A stretch of 44,978 bases of DNA. It comes from Prosthecobacter sp. (lineage in GTDB: Bacteria; Verrucomicrobiota; Verrucomicrobiia; Verrucomicrobiales; Verrucomicrobiaceae). The notes below the pieces were generated by a model. The model was not told the DNA's origin and made no database searches. It worked only from the letters and a program-made list of their open reading frames with translations. Shown in pieces: positions 16,010 through 23,716 of the stretch. Both the position numbers and the translations under genes were made by a program. The stretch is from contig NZ_JAGRPF010000080.1 in the NCBI RefSeq assembly GCF_020439865.1, positions 1-44,978 on the forward strand, written 5' to 3'. Position 1 is the stretch's first letter, and each line of letters opens with the position of its first letter.

Positions 16010-16038
16010 AAGGCATTATGATGGGAAAGAGGCTTGGA

Positions 16039-16440
16039 TTATTCACCCATGCCGGCCGCCCAGGCAGGATAACCACCGCGCACTTCGTAGGCCATCACGC
16101 GTCCCTGCTGCCTGCCGGTGCGGGTATCGAACAACTGCACGGTCGCCGGACCGTGGTTGCCACGGGACTTCACGACGATCTGCTGCTGCTCGTTGATGAA
16201 GCGGGTGTTCTCCACGTTCGGCGAGGCGGTGTAGATGGTGGACACGCGGCGTGGTCCTTCCATGATGGTGACAGAACCCATGCCGCGCTGCGCAGTGAAC
16301 GGCTGGCCATAGTAGGGCCGGGAGCCCTGCGGACGTCCTTGAGAGGAGTTTTCCAGGGCTTGTAGAGCGGCTGGATCAATAACGCACTGGGTGAGACTGA
16401 CGGCGAGGACTGGAGCGGAGATGATGGCGAGCAGTTTCAT
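16039..16440 (-). CDS. small exported protein, possible lipoprotein, unknown function
   Basis: 133 residues from ATG 16440, which opens a signal sequence (MKLLAIISAPVLAVSLTQC). The Cys at 19 could be a lipobox, although Gln at -1 is atypical. The mature protein begins with a Gln/Arg/Ser/Gly-rich segment (about 30-55) and continues as a beta-rich region including VTIMEGPRRVSTIYTASP and QQQIVVKSRGNHGPATVQLFDTRTG. I recognise no family. It precedes the lysozyme-inhibitor fusion on the same strand, separated by a hairpin, and has its own conserved promoter-like element at 16515-16540, which ties it to the sigma-factor circuit by position. Confidence 0.6.
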   Translation of the reverse strand: MKLLAIISAPVLAVSLTQCVIDPAALQALENSSQGRPQGSRPYYGQPFTAQRGMGSVTIMEGPRRVSTIYTASPNVENTRFINEQQQIVVKSRGNHGPATVQLFDTRTGRQQGRVMAYEVRGGYPAWAAGMGE

Positions 16441-16514
16441 ATGATGTGATGTCTTGACGACGGGCGAATGTTCGCTTCGCACGTTGAGGTGGATGCAGTG
16501 TTTCTGCACTGATG

Positions 16515-16540
16515 CACTGCCGTCACCAGAGTCACTTGCC
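16515..16540 (-). promoter_or_regulatory. conserved GGCAAG-N12-CGGCAGTG element before the small exported protein gene
   Basis: On the minus strand GGCAAG (16540-16535) and CGGCAGTG (16522-16515), 18 bases start to start, 75 bases before ATG 16440. Immediately upstream is AATTTCGC, similar to the AATTTCTCGC upstream of the copy at 18428. The remainder of this 139-bp gap shows no other feature. Confidence 0.6.
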
Positions 16541-16579
16541 GCGAAATTTTGGAATTTTTCGCATCAGGCGCTGATCTCA

Positions 16580-17887
16580 TCACTTCACCGCGACACCATA
16601 CATCGCGCGATGCGTCGCCTCGCCGACGGGATACGGAGGTCCAAGCGTGATCGTCCCGGCAGTGGGCACGGCCTTTTTCCAAACCACGTATTCCACGTGG
16701 ATTTCGCCGTTCGCGTCGGTGGTCATGCCTTGCACCACGGGATTTCCGGCCCAGGGACCGCTGCGCAGGCGCAGCCCGGTGTCGATGAAGTCGCGCCGCA
16801 CCCAGTTCGGCACCTCGCCGCGGGTGTCGAGCATCACATACACGGTGCAGGCGTGTGAGACATTCACGTCGAGCTGCAGATCGCGCTCGTGGCGGTCGGC
16901 TGAAAACGTGCCGATCACATCCGCGCCGAGGAGTCCCGCTGGGAACTCTGTTCCCGGCATCGCCTGCCAGCGCGGGCGGCCGAGCGTCGAATACGGTCGC
17001 ACGCCGGGCTTCATCGCTCCGCGTTGGATCGTGTAGAAGCTGCGAAATCCGTCGTCTTCGATGTTGTCCGACACGCCGGTCACCAGCGCGTCCGGCGGCG
17101 GTGGTTCGAGGACGAACGCCGACTCGCCACGCGTGGCGATCAACGCCTGCCGCCGCACGAGCGCCTGCGAACTCACGCGCACGGAGTCTCCGGCTTTGAG
17201 CGTGAGCACGCTCTGTTTCTGTGTCGTGCCCTTCGGTTCATGCACCTCCACCTTGCCCTGAAACACCGCCACATCGGTGTCGCCATCGTCCAGCACGCTC
17301 ACCCCGAAGCGCGTGCCGAGATCGACCACGCGGGCGCTGGGCGTATCGAGCGTGAACCCGCTGCCCGCCGGGCCCACATCCGCCGTCACACTGCCGGCGA
17401 GCACACGCGCATGCATGTCATCGACAAACCGCAAATGCACCGGCGCGACGAGATCCAGCACCACACCGTTCGCGAGACGAAGCTGGGCCGCGCCATCCGC
17501 CAGCGCTAGATCGCGCAGGCGACGCGTGCTGCCGATCGACCATGAAGACGCCTTGCTGCCGGAGATGGCCAGCACATCCACCTTCACACCTCCGGTGTTC
17601 CACCAGAACGCACTCCACGAAACCGCGACTACGGCAGCCGCCGCCGCGAGCCTTGCCACTCCGCCGCTCCATCGGGTCGGTTTCGGCTTTTCGCGCGTCG
17701 CTTCGATGGCAGCGGGCTGCACCGAGGCCAGCAGCGTGGCATCCACATTCGCATGGCTCAAAAAATCGCGCCGCAGCGCCGCGTCCGTGCTCATGCGTGT
17801 CTCCAGCAGGCGCACTTCATCCGCATCCGCCACACCGGCGAGGTAGCGCGCCATCAGGTCCTGATTCTTTTCGTGATCGGGATTCAT
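16580..17887 (-). CDS. FecR-like anti-sigma/membrane regulator with C-terminal beta domain
   Basis: 435 residues. The cytoplasmic N-terminus (1-75) has the short helical anti-sigma look (LMARYLAGVADADEVRLLETRM). One membrane segment follows at about 77-97 (an Ala/Val run ending AFWW), then a FecR-type periplasmic domain at about 125-235 with LANGVVLDLVAPVHLRF and SARVVDLGTRFGVSV. The remaining 180 residues form a separate beta-rich domain ending in a region resembling a carbohydrate-binding or LamG-like sandwich. Its start overlaps the stop of the ECF sigma gene as ATGA (17884-17887), so the pair is coupled. By family logic it senses an extracellular signal and controls the sigma factor. Confidence 0.85.
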   Translation of the reverse strand: MNPDHEKNQDLMARYLAGVADADEVRLLETRMSTDAALRRDFLSHANVDATLLASVQPAAIEATREKPKPTRWSGGVARLAAAAAVVAVSWSAFWWNTGGVKVDVLAISGSKASSWSIGSTRRLRDLALADGAAQLRLANGVVLDLVAPVHLRFVDDMHARVLAGSVTADVGPAGSGFTLDTPSARVVDLGTRFGVSVLDDGDTDVAVFQGKVEVHEPKGTTQKQSVLTLKAGDSVRVSSQALVRRQALIATRGESAFVLEPPPPDALVTGVSDNIEDDGFRSFYTIQRGAMKPGVRPYSTLGRPRWQAMPGTEFPAGLLGADVIGTFSADRHERDLQLDVNVSHACTVYVMLDTRGEVPNWVRRDFIDTGLRLRSGPWAGNPVVQGMTTDANGEIHVEYVVWKKAVPTAGTITLGPPYPVGEATHRAMYGVAVK

Positions 17888-18417
17888 GTCAGCCCCTCCT
17901 TCGCGAGTTCCTTCTTCGTGCATTCGATCAGGGCCGTGCGGATGCGATGCAGCGATTTGTAAACCGCCATCGCCGTGCGTCCGAGGCGCGCCGCCAGCTC
18001 ATCCATGCGCACGCCCGGCGCGTAGGCGCTTTCCACCAGCGTGCGCTGTTCGCCGGGAAGCTTTTGCAGGCACGCGTCCAGCGCCTTACGTTCCTCGGTC
18101 AAATCATCCGCCGCATCCTCCGCCTCCGCAGCGAGCAGATCGAACATTTCATCGCCGAACACATGGCGGTCGCGCCGGCATTTGCGCAGAAACTCCAGCG
18201 ACTCCAGCCGCGCCACGCCGAAGGCCCAGCGCCGGAAGTCCTCGTGTGCACTCAGCGTGTGAAAGCGCTTCCACAGCGCCGCCGCCACCTCCTGCATCAC
18301 GTCCTGCGCATCCTGCAGCGTCGGGACCAGCGACCGCACATAGCCGCGCAACGCGGGCTCGTGCTCCACGTAGAGCCGCAGAAAAGGCGCGTGAGTTTGG
18401 AAATCGGGATCGGGCAT
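17884..18417 (-). CDS. ECF-type RNA polymerase sigma factor (Rhodopirellula/Verrucomicrobium type)
   Basis: 177 residues. Region 2 is recognised by FLRLYVEHEPALRGYVRSL and DAQDVMQEVAAALWKRF, including the core-binding and -10-recognition helices, with RRWAFGVARLESLEFLRK after it. Region 4 carries LPGEQRTLVESAYAPG and the helix-turn-helix DELAARLGRTAMAVYKSLHRIR. No region 1 or 3 is present. The gene is followed by its FecR-like partner with a 4-base overlap. A conserved two-box element lies 10 bases upstream of the start codon, as expected if the sigma factor transcribes its own operon. This is the only sigma factor in the window and the natural candidate for recognising the five elements. Confidence 0.93.
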   Translation of the reverse strand: MPDPDFQTHAPFLRLYVEHEPALRGYVRSLVPTLQDAQDVMQEVAAALWKRFHTLSAHEDFRRWAFGVARLESLEFLRKCRRDRHVFGDEMFDLLAAEAEDAADDLTEERKALDACLQKLPGEQRTLVESAYAPGVRMDELAARLGRTAMAVYKSLHRIRTALIECTKKELAKEGLT

Positions 18418-18427
18418 CTGCCGGTAA

Positions 18428-18453
18428 CACTGCCGCAGCCGGAATGATTTGCC
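18428..18453 (-). promoter_or_regulatory. conserved GGCAAA-N12-CGGCAGTG element before the ECF sigma gene
   Basis: On the minus strand GGCAAA (18453-18448) and CGGCAGTG (18435-18428), 18 bases start to start. The sigma ATG follows 10 bases later, implying a very short or absent leader. Read as an autoregulated promoter. Confidence 0.65.
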
Positions 18454-18480
18454 GCGAGAAATTCGGGCGCATGCGCGATG

Positions 18481-19974
18481 TCACGGAGTCCAAGCCTGCT
18501 TCACCTTCGTCTCCTCCAGCATGCGCTTCGCGTCGAAGTGCGGATTCTCGCCGGGGACGGGTGCGGGGATTGACTTCATCCAGGCGCGGAGTTTGGCCTG
18601 CATGGCCTGCGCTCGTTCGGGTTCGGCTTCGGCGAGGTTGCGTGTTTCGCCGAGGTCGGTGCGGAGATTGAAGAGTTCGAGTTTGTGGCCGGCGTGGTAA
18701 CGCGGTTCGTCGTCGAACCAGTCGCCGAAGGACTCGATGAGCTTCCAATCGCCTTCGCGAATGACGGCGCTGGGCGTGACGCACCAGCGCAGCTCGTAGA
18801 ACGGCATGTAGAAAAACAACGGGCGCTCGGGAATGCTGCCGCCGTGGAGGAGCGGCAGAATGTTCACGCCATCCAGCGTGTGATTCGCGGGCACGGCCGC
18901 ATCGGCCGCAGCGAGAAACGTGGGCATCCAATCCGTTACATGCACGGGCGTCTCGATGACCTGTCCCGCTTTGACCTGCGCGGGCCAGCGCACGATGCAA
19001 GGCACGCGGATGCCGCCTTCATACGCACTGCCTTTGCCGGAGCGGAGCGGAGCGTTGTCAAACTCCTCCAGCTTCACTTTCAGCGGCACGCTGCCGTCCG
19101 TGGGATCGCCGATCAGACCGGGCGGCGAATACACCGTGTCCACGCCGCCGTTGTCGCTGAGGAAAACGATGAGCGTGTTCTCGCGCTGCTGCATTTCATC
19201 CAGCGCGGCCATCAGGCGGCCGATGCTGTTGTCCATATGCTCGATGGCCGCGAGATAAGTGGCGTTGAACATGCCCGTCTCCGGCGCACCGGCATCGCGA
19301 TGCTTTTGAATGAGATGCGCAGGCGCTGAAACCACACCATGCAGCGTGTGATGCGCGAGATAGAAGAACCACGGCTTCCCGCGATGCTCGCGAATGAACT
19401 CGATCGTCTGATCGGTGAGATGATCGACCCACTTGTCGCCTTCGTTTTGCGATCCGGGTCCGCGAGGCGCAACGAAGTCGAAGCCAAACGCCTCGCCCGC
19501 CTTGAGCTGCACGTAATCGCCTTCCGCGCCGGTCGTGAGATGCCACTTGCCCGCCATGCCGGTCTGGTAGCCCGCAGCTTTGAGCGACTTCGGGAGGTTC
19601 GGCCATTCGTGCGGCAACTGCTCGCGATACGCAGGCTCCGACAACCGTGCCCACGGCGATCCATACCACGGAATGACATGCCACATGCCGTTGCGAGCCG
19701 TGTGCTGGCCGGTGAGCAACGCCGCACGCGTCGGCGTGCACTGCGACATCACATAAGCGTCCGTGAACCGCGCGCCTTCACCTGCGAGGCGATCCAGATT
19801 CGGCGTCGGCACTTTCTTCGAACCGTAACATCCGAGCGTGGGCCAGCCCTGATCATCTGTTAAAATGAGAAGGATGTTCGGGCGTCCATCCTTCGCAGAA
19901 GCTTCGGAGGACAAGGCCGCGAATGCCGAAACGTGAACAATGAATGCCGAGACGAGGAGCAGGACAGGCTTCAT
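18481..19974 (-). CDS. exported sulfatase (arylsulfatase A-like)
   Basis: 497 residues with a signal peptide (MKPVLLLVSAFIVHVSAFAA). The first signature is ILLILTDDQGWPTLGCYG, the formylglycine site is C79 in CTPTR (Thr in place of Ser, an accepted variant), and the second signature is AGYQTGMAGKWHLTTG. A LSDNGGVDTVYS segment supplies the distal metal ligands, and the C-terminal block GDWKLIESFGDW followed by ELFNLRTDLGET is typical of arylsulfatase A-like enzymes. It overlaps the upstream esterase gene as ATGA (19971-19974), so the two are translationally coupled and probably act on the same sulfated, acylated substrate. Confidence 0.94.
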   Translation of the reverse strand: MKPVLLLVSAFIVHVSAFAALSSEASAKDGRPNILLILTDDQGWPTLGCYGSKKVPTPNLDRLAGEGARFTDAYVMSQCTPTRAALLTGQHTARNGMWHVIPWYGSPWARLSEPAYREQLPHEWPNLPKSLKAAGYQTGMAGKWHLTTGAEGDYVQLKAGEAFGFDFVAPRGPGSQNEGDKWVDHLTDQTIEFIREHRGKPWFFYLAHHTLHGVVSAPAHLIQKHRDAGAPETGMFNATYLAAIEHMDNSIGRLMAALDEMQQRENTLIVFLSDNGGVDTVYSPPGLIGDPTDGSVPLKVKLEEFDNAPLRSGKGSAYEGGIRVPCIVRWPAQVKAGQVIETPVHVTDWMPTFLAAADAAVPANHTLDGVNILPLLHGGSIPERPLFFYMPFYELRWCVTPSAVIREGDWKLIESFGDWFDDEPRYHAGHKLELFNLRTDLGETRNLAEAEPERAQAMQAKLRAWMKSIPAPVPGENPHFDAKRMLEETKVKQAWTP

Positions 19975-20957
19975 GGCTTCGCGTATGGGTTGAGCCATTC
20001 CGCAGCGAGGTCGGTCCACCGGGTGATCGGCATCTCCGTGCGACGAAGTCCGTAGCCGTGCCCGCCATGCGGAAACAGATGCAGTTCCGCCGGCACCTGC
20101 GCCTTGGTCAGCGCGATGTAGAGCGAGGTGCAGTTCAGGGAGTTCACGCGGTCGTCCTGCGCCATGACAAAAAACATCGGCGGCGTGTCCTTGGTGATCT
20201 TGAGGTAGGTCTTCAAGGCGTCGCTGTCCTTGTCGTAAAATCCGGCGGGATAGATCGGCAACGCAAAGTTCGGCGCGCAGCTTTGCTCATCGGCAGCGTC
20301 GGTCTTCGAGTAGAGACGCGCATCGCGAAGAATCGTCGTAAGTCCCGCGGTCTCACCGCCAGCGGAGAATCCCATGATGCCGATGCGCATTGGATCGATG
20401 CCCCACTCCGCCGCGTGGGCGCGTGTCATGCTCATCGCGCGCTGCGCATCCATCACCGGGCCGACCGCTTTCATGGGTGCATTGCCGGATTCATTCAACG
20501 TGTCGCCATGCTCCCGCGTGGGAACGCGATACTTCACGACGATGGCTGCGAAGCCGATGGAATTGAGCCACTCCGCCACCTCCGTGCCTTCCAAGTCCCA
20601 CGCGAGAATCGAAAAGCCGCCGCCGGGGCAGACAAGCACCGCACAGCCGTTCGCCTTCGCCTTGTCTGGCAGATAGACGTGCATCTGCGGCGTGCTCACG
20701 TGGCCCAGTTTGATGATCTTCCTCCCGGCGATGAGCTTGTCCTCGGGCTTCGTCAGATCACGCTCCACACCGTCCACCTTCGCGGCTGGACCGGGCGGTG
20801 TGGACGGCCAGAGATCGAGGATTTGAGGCTCCGCGGCCTGCGACAGACCGCAGCAGGCAAACAAGATTGCGGAGAGGAGTCTCACCGCAGCCCCCGAAAG
20901 CGGAGTCGAACGACTGAAGCGGATGAGGAGCGATGCGGATGGGTGGTTGGCGGGCAT
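19971..20957 (-). CDS. exported alpha/beta hydrolase (acetylesterase-like)
   Basis: 328 residues; a hydrophobic segment at about 25-42 ending SQAAEP serves as a signal peptide, though a start inside the first 25 residues is possible. The oxyanion region VCPGGGFSILAW precedes the nucleophile elbow GFSAGGE; the catalytic Asp lies in AQDDRVN and the His in HGGHGYG. The fold is that of acetylxylan-esterase-like serine hydrolases. It is the first gene of a two-gene unit with the sulfatase at 18481-19974. The divergent dehydrogenase gene carries an AraC-type operator in the 132-bp gap between them, but no operator or sigma element facing this gene is visible. Confidence 0.85.
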   Translation of the reverse strand: MPANHPSASLLIRFSRSTPLSGAAVRLLSAILFACCGLSQAAEPQILDLWPSTPPGPAAKVDGVERDLTKPEDKLIAGRKIIKLGHVSTPQMHVYLPDKAKANGCAVLVCPGGGFSILAWDLEGTEVAEWLNSIGFAAIVVKYRVPTREHGDTLNESGNAPMKAVGPVMDAQRAMSMTRAHAAEWGIDPMRIGIMGFSAGGETAGLTTILRDARLYSKTDAADEQSCAPNFALPIYPAGFYDKDSDALKTYLKITKDTPPMFFVMAQDDRVNSLNCTSLYIALTKAQVPAELHLFPHGGHGYGLRRTEMPITRWTDLAAEWLNPYAKP

Positions 20958-21027
20958 GACCGCTTAGCAACGAACTGGCAACACCCGTCCTGACGCGAAT
21001 CTGAAATGCCAGCCCCGGCGACGCCGC

Positions 21028-21054
21028 TGTCGCATTTCACTCATTCTTTGTCGT
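21028..21054 (+). promoter_or_regulatory. tandem AraC-type operator 2 (zinc dehydrogenase gene)
   Basis: TGTCGCATTTC at 21028-21038 and TTTGTCGT at 21047-21054, cores 21 bp apart. The box starts 43 bases before the ATG at 21090. It shares 11 of 11 distal-box bases and the extended TTTGTCGTGACGA with operator 1. No convincing -10 hexamer is seen. Confidence 0.78.
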
Positions 21055-21089
21055 GACGACCCCACGAGACTGCTTCATCGTTTGCCACC

Positions 21090-22118
21090 ATGAAATCAGC
21101 CGCCGTCGTCAACTTCGCGCCCGAAAAGGGCTCTGTCGAAATCCGTGAAATCGAAAAGCCGACGATTGGCGCCGAGGATGTGCTCCTCGAAGTCGCCAAC
21201 GTCGGTGTTTGCGGCTCCGACCTCCATCAATGGACGGCCGACCACTCATGGCCCGTGAACTATCCCGTCGTGCTCGGCCATGAGTTCGGCGGTCACATCA
21301 TCGAGGTCGGCAAGGAAGTCGAAGGCTGGAAGGAAGGCGATCGCGTGGTGTCTGAAACTGCGGCGATCATATCCAAGGACAATCCGATGACACGTCGCGG
21401 CCTCTACAACCTCGACAACACGCGCAAGGGTTTCGGCTACGGCGTGAACGGCGCGATGACGAAGTATGTGCGCGTGCCCAGCCGCATCCTGCATCACGTG
21501 CCAGATCAGCTTCCGTTTGAGCAGGCCTGCCTGACTGAGCCTTGCTGCGTCGCTTACAACGCCGTCGTCAAAAACGCCCGCATCGAACCCGGTGATCGCG
21601 TCGTCGTGCTCGGACCGGGAACCATCGGCATTCTTTGCGCGGCGATGGCCAAACAGTGCGGCGCACAGGTGGCGATTGTCGGTCTGCAGCAGGACGCGCA
21701 TCGTCTCGAACTCGCCCGCAAGCACTACGGCTGCGAGGTCATCATCGGCGATGCGAAGCCCTGGGCGATGGAGCGCGACGGTCTCGGCTGCGATGGTGTC
21801 ATTGACGCCGCTGGTGCGAGCGTCACGCTCAAGATCGCGCTCGACATCGTGCGTCCCGCCGGATGGATCAGCAAAGTCGGCTGGGGTCCGCAGCCGCTCG
21901 GCTTCAACATCGACCCGCTCGTGCAGAAGAACATCACGCTGCAAGGCAGCTTCAGCCACAACTGGCCGATCTGGGAGCGCGTGATCGCGCTTCTCAGCAG
22001 TGGTCAGTTTGACGTGAAGCCCATCATCGGTGGTGTGTGGCCTGTTACCGAATGGCACGAGGCCTTCGAGAAAATGCACAAGGGCGAGGTCGTGAAGAGC
22101 GTGCTGCGTCCGGTGTAG
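21090..22118 (+). CDS. zinc-dependent alcohol dehydrogenase (MDR family, sorbitol/threonine dehydrogenase-like)
   Basis: 342 residues. Catalytic zinc ligands are C41 (GVCGSDLH) and H64-E65 (GHEFGG), with a further acidic ligand in LTEPCC. The nucleotide-binding Rossmann motif is VVVLGPGTIG. The lobe that usually holds four structural-zinc cysteines (about residues 86-118) has none, so the structural zinc is absent. Members of this family oxidise polyols, L-threonine or aldonic/galactonic acids with NAD. It carries operator 2 with the box exactly 43 bases before its ATG, and the exported jelly-roll protein and FAD oxidoreductase follow on the same strand, so it is probably a catabolic step of the AraC regulon. 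Confidence 0.9.
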   Translation: MKSAAVVNFAPEKGSVEIREIEKPTIGAEDVLLEVANVGVCGSDLHQWTADHSWPVNYPVVLGHEFGGHIIEVGKEVEGWKEGDRVVSETAAIISKDNPMTRRGLYNLDNTRKGFGYGVNGAMTKYVRVPSRILHHVPDQLPFEQACLTEPCCVAYNAVVKNARIEPGDRVVVLGPGTIGILCAAMAKQCGAQVAIVGLQQDAHRLELARKHYGCEVIIGDAKPWAMERDGLGCDGVIDAAGASVTLKIALDIVRPAGWISKVGWGPQPLGFNIDPLVQKNITLQGSFSHNWPIWERVIALLSSGQFDVKPIIGGVWPVTEWHEAFEKMHKGEVVKSVLRPV

Positions 22119-22186
22119 TTTCATCATCCATCGAAGCAGTCCCGCCGTCCGCAAAGTTCATCATCAACCATCGTTCTAATCAGCCC

Positions 22187-22864
22187 ATGAAGACCATCCT
22201 TTCCCTTGCCCTGCTCGCCACCACCGCGTTCGCCGCCGATTATCCGCGCGTCATTTTCTCCGACGACTTTTCCGCCGACGGTTTCGGCAAGGCCTGGGGC
22301 CACTACAAAAGCTCCAGCGTCGTTAAAGACGGCGTGCTCGTCGGCATCACCGCGCCGACTTCCGATCACAGCGCCGTGGACAACATTCGCATCGAAGGTG
22401 AACGCGACCTCGAAGTCTCCGTGAAGTTTCGTTTCGTCAGCGACAAGGCGAAGAGCTTCAACGTCTGGTTCGACGACAAGAACTACAAAGGCTCCCACGC
22501 CGGCCACATCTGCCAGGCGACCATCAGCCCCACGAGCGTGAACCTCGCCGATGCCAAGACCGGTGGTTTCGACCTCACGGGCGGCCTCTACGACCGCAAG
22601 AAGGCCAACCAGCTCACCGACGACGAAAAGAAAATGCTCGCCTCCAAAGCATCGCGCATCCCCGTGAAGCTCAAGCTGGAGGGCTGGCACACGCTCGTCG
22701 TGCAGACTGAAGGCGATGAACTCCGCGTCAGCATCGACGGGAAAAAGATCGGCAGCTTCAAGTCCCCCGGCATCAATCACGACACGAAGTCCCTCATCAG
22801 CCTCACCACGAACGCCGTGGACGTCGAATACGACGACTTTAGCATCAAGGGCGTGGCGAAGTGA
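22187..22864 (+). CDS. exported DUF1080-like (LamG/jelly-roll) protein
   Basis: 225 residues with a signal peptide (MKTILSLALLATTAFA). The mature part begins IFSDDFSADGFGKAW, the usual opening of DUF1080/3-keto-glycoside-hydrolase-like or concanavalin-like sandwiches, and continues with alternating strands including LEVSVKFRFVSD and GWHTLVVQTEGDELRVSIDGKKIG. This resembles glycan-binding or hydrolytic jelly-roll domains common in PVC secretomes. It follows the dehydrogenase by 68 bases, in which a repeated TTCATCATC/CATCG sequence occurs, and precedes the FAD oxidoreductase by 48 bases. Enzymatic activity cannot be decided from sequence. Confidence 0.75.
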   Translation: MKTILSLALLATTAFAADYPRVIFSDDFSADGFGKAWGHYKSSSVVKDGVLVGITAPTSDHSAVDNIRIEGERDLEVSVKFRFVSDKAKSFNVWFDDKNYKGSHAGHICQATISPTSVNLADAKTGGFDLTGGLYDRKKANQLTDDEKKMLASKASRIPVKLKLEGWHTLVVQTEGDELRVSIDGKKIGSFKSPGINHDTKSLISLTTNAVDVEYDDFSIKGVAK

Positions 22865-22912
22865 CCGGAAGAGGATGAGTTTCACATGGGAGTCGCGTAT
22901 TCTGCCACTCTC

Positions 22913-23716
22913 ATGCGATCTTTGATTCTAGCGTTCATCTATTTCACGACTCTGCTCTCCGCCGAGGTCATCGAGACCGATCTGCTCATCGTTGGCGGTG
23001 ACGAATCCGGCTGCGCCGCTGCTGTGCAGGCCGCTCGACTCGGCGTGAAGCGCATCGTGCTCGTCAATGACATCGACTGGCTTGGCGGTCAGTTTTGCAC
23101 GCAGGGCATCGGGCCGATGGACGAATGGACGCTCGTGAATGGCAAGCGCATCGAGTTTCCGGCCACGGGTGCCTTCGCCGAGATTTTGGAACGCATCCAC
23201 ACGCACAATCGTCAGACCTACGGCCTCGCGAAACCCGGCAACAGCTGGTGTGGCAGCAACACGATCGAGCCAAAAGCGGCGGCCAAGATTTTCGAGGACT
23301 GGCTGGCTCCGTATGCGGCGCAGATCACGATTTTGAAGGGCTGGGAGCCGATGAAGGTGCTGGTGGAAAACGGGTGTGTCGTTGGCGCGGAGTTTCGTCA
23401 GACCAATGCGACAACTCTGACCGTGAAGGCCAAACTTACCGCCGACTCCACCGACTGGGGCGACGTCATCCGGCTCAGCGGCGCGGCTTACATGGCCGGG
23501 CCGGATTTGAAGAGCCGTTTCGATGAACCGAGCGCGCCCGAGTCGCTCGATCCCGACGGCGAGCAGGAGATGAATCCGATTTCATGGTGCCCGCTGCTGC
23601 GCGAGACCGGCAAAGACAGCACGATTCCAAAGCCCGCACGCTACGATGCGCATTCCTTCACCGACTGGCAGAAAGCGCCGCCGTGGGGGGACTGGGACGG
23701 GAGCGGCGGCATCTAG
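22913..23716 (+). CDS. FAD-dependent oxidoreductase, N-terminal part, ending at an in-frame amber codon
   Basis: 267 residues from ATG 22913, which opens a signal peptide (MRSLILAFIYFTTLLSA). The dinucleotide-binding motif follows directly as LLIVGGDESGCAAAVQAARLG, then NDIDWLGGQF, the layout of the FAD-dependent oxidoreductase family pfam12831. The frame stops at TAG 23714-23716, after GDWDGSGGI, but continues open and homologous-looking from 23717 to 25126 in the same frame. One base change (for example from TGG, Trp) would restore a 737-residue protein. It is therefore a freshly broken gene, a sequencing error, or an amber read-through case. An upstream start at 22886 is possible but would displace the signal peptide. 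Confidence 0.75.
   Translation: MRSLILAFIYFTTLLSAEVIETDLLIVGGDESGCAAAVQAARLGVKRIVLVNDIDWLGGQFCTQGIGPMDEWTLVNGKRIEFPATGAFAEILERIHTHNRQTYGLAKPGNSWCGSNTIEPKAAAKIFEDWLAPYAAQITILKGWEPMKVLVENGCVVGAEFRQTNATTLTVKAKLTADSTDWGDVIRLSGAAYMAGPDLKSRFDEPSAPESLDPDGEQEMNPISWCPLLRETGKDSTIPKPARYDAHSFTDWQKAPPWGDWDGSGGI
23714..23716 (+). other. in-frame amber codon splitting one oxidoreductase gene
   Basis: TAG in the frame shared by 22913-23716 and 23717-25126. The reading frame is otherwise uninterrupted and no frameshift is needed. Confidence 0.85.
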
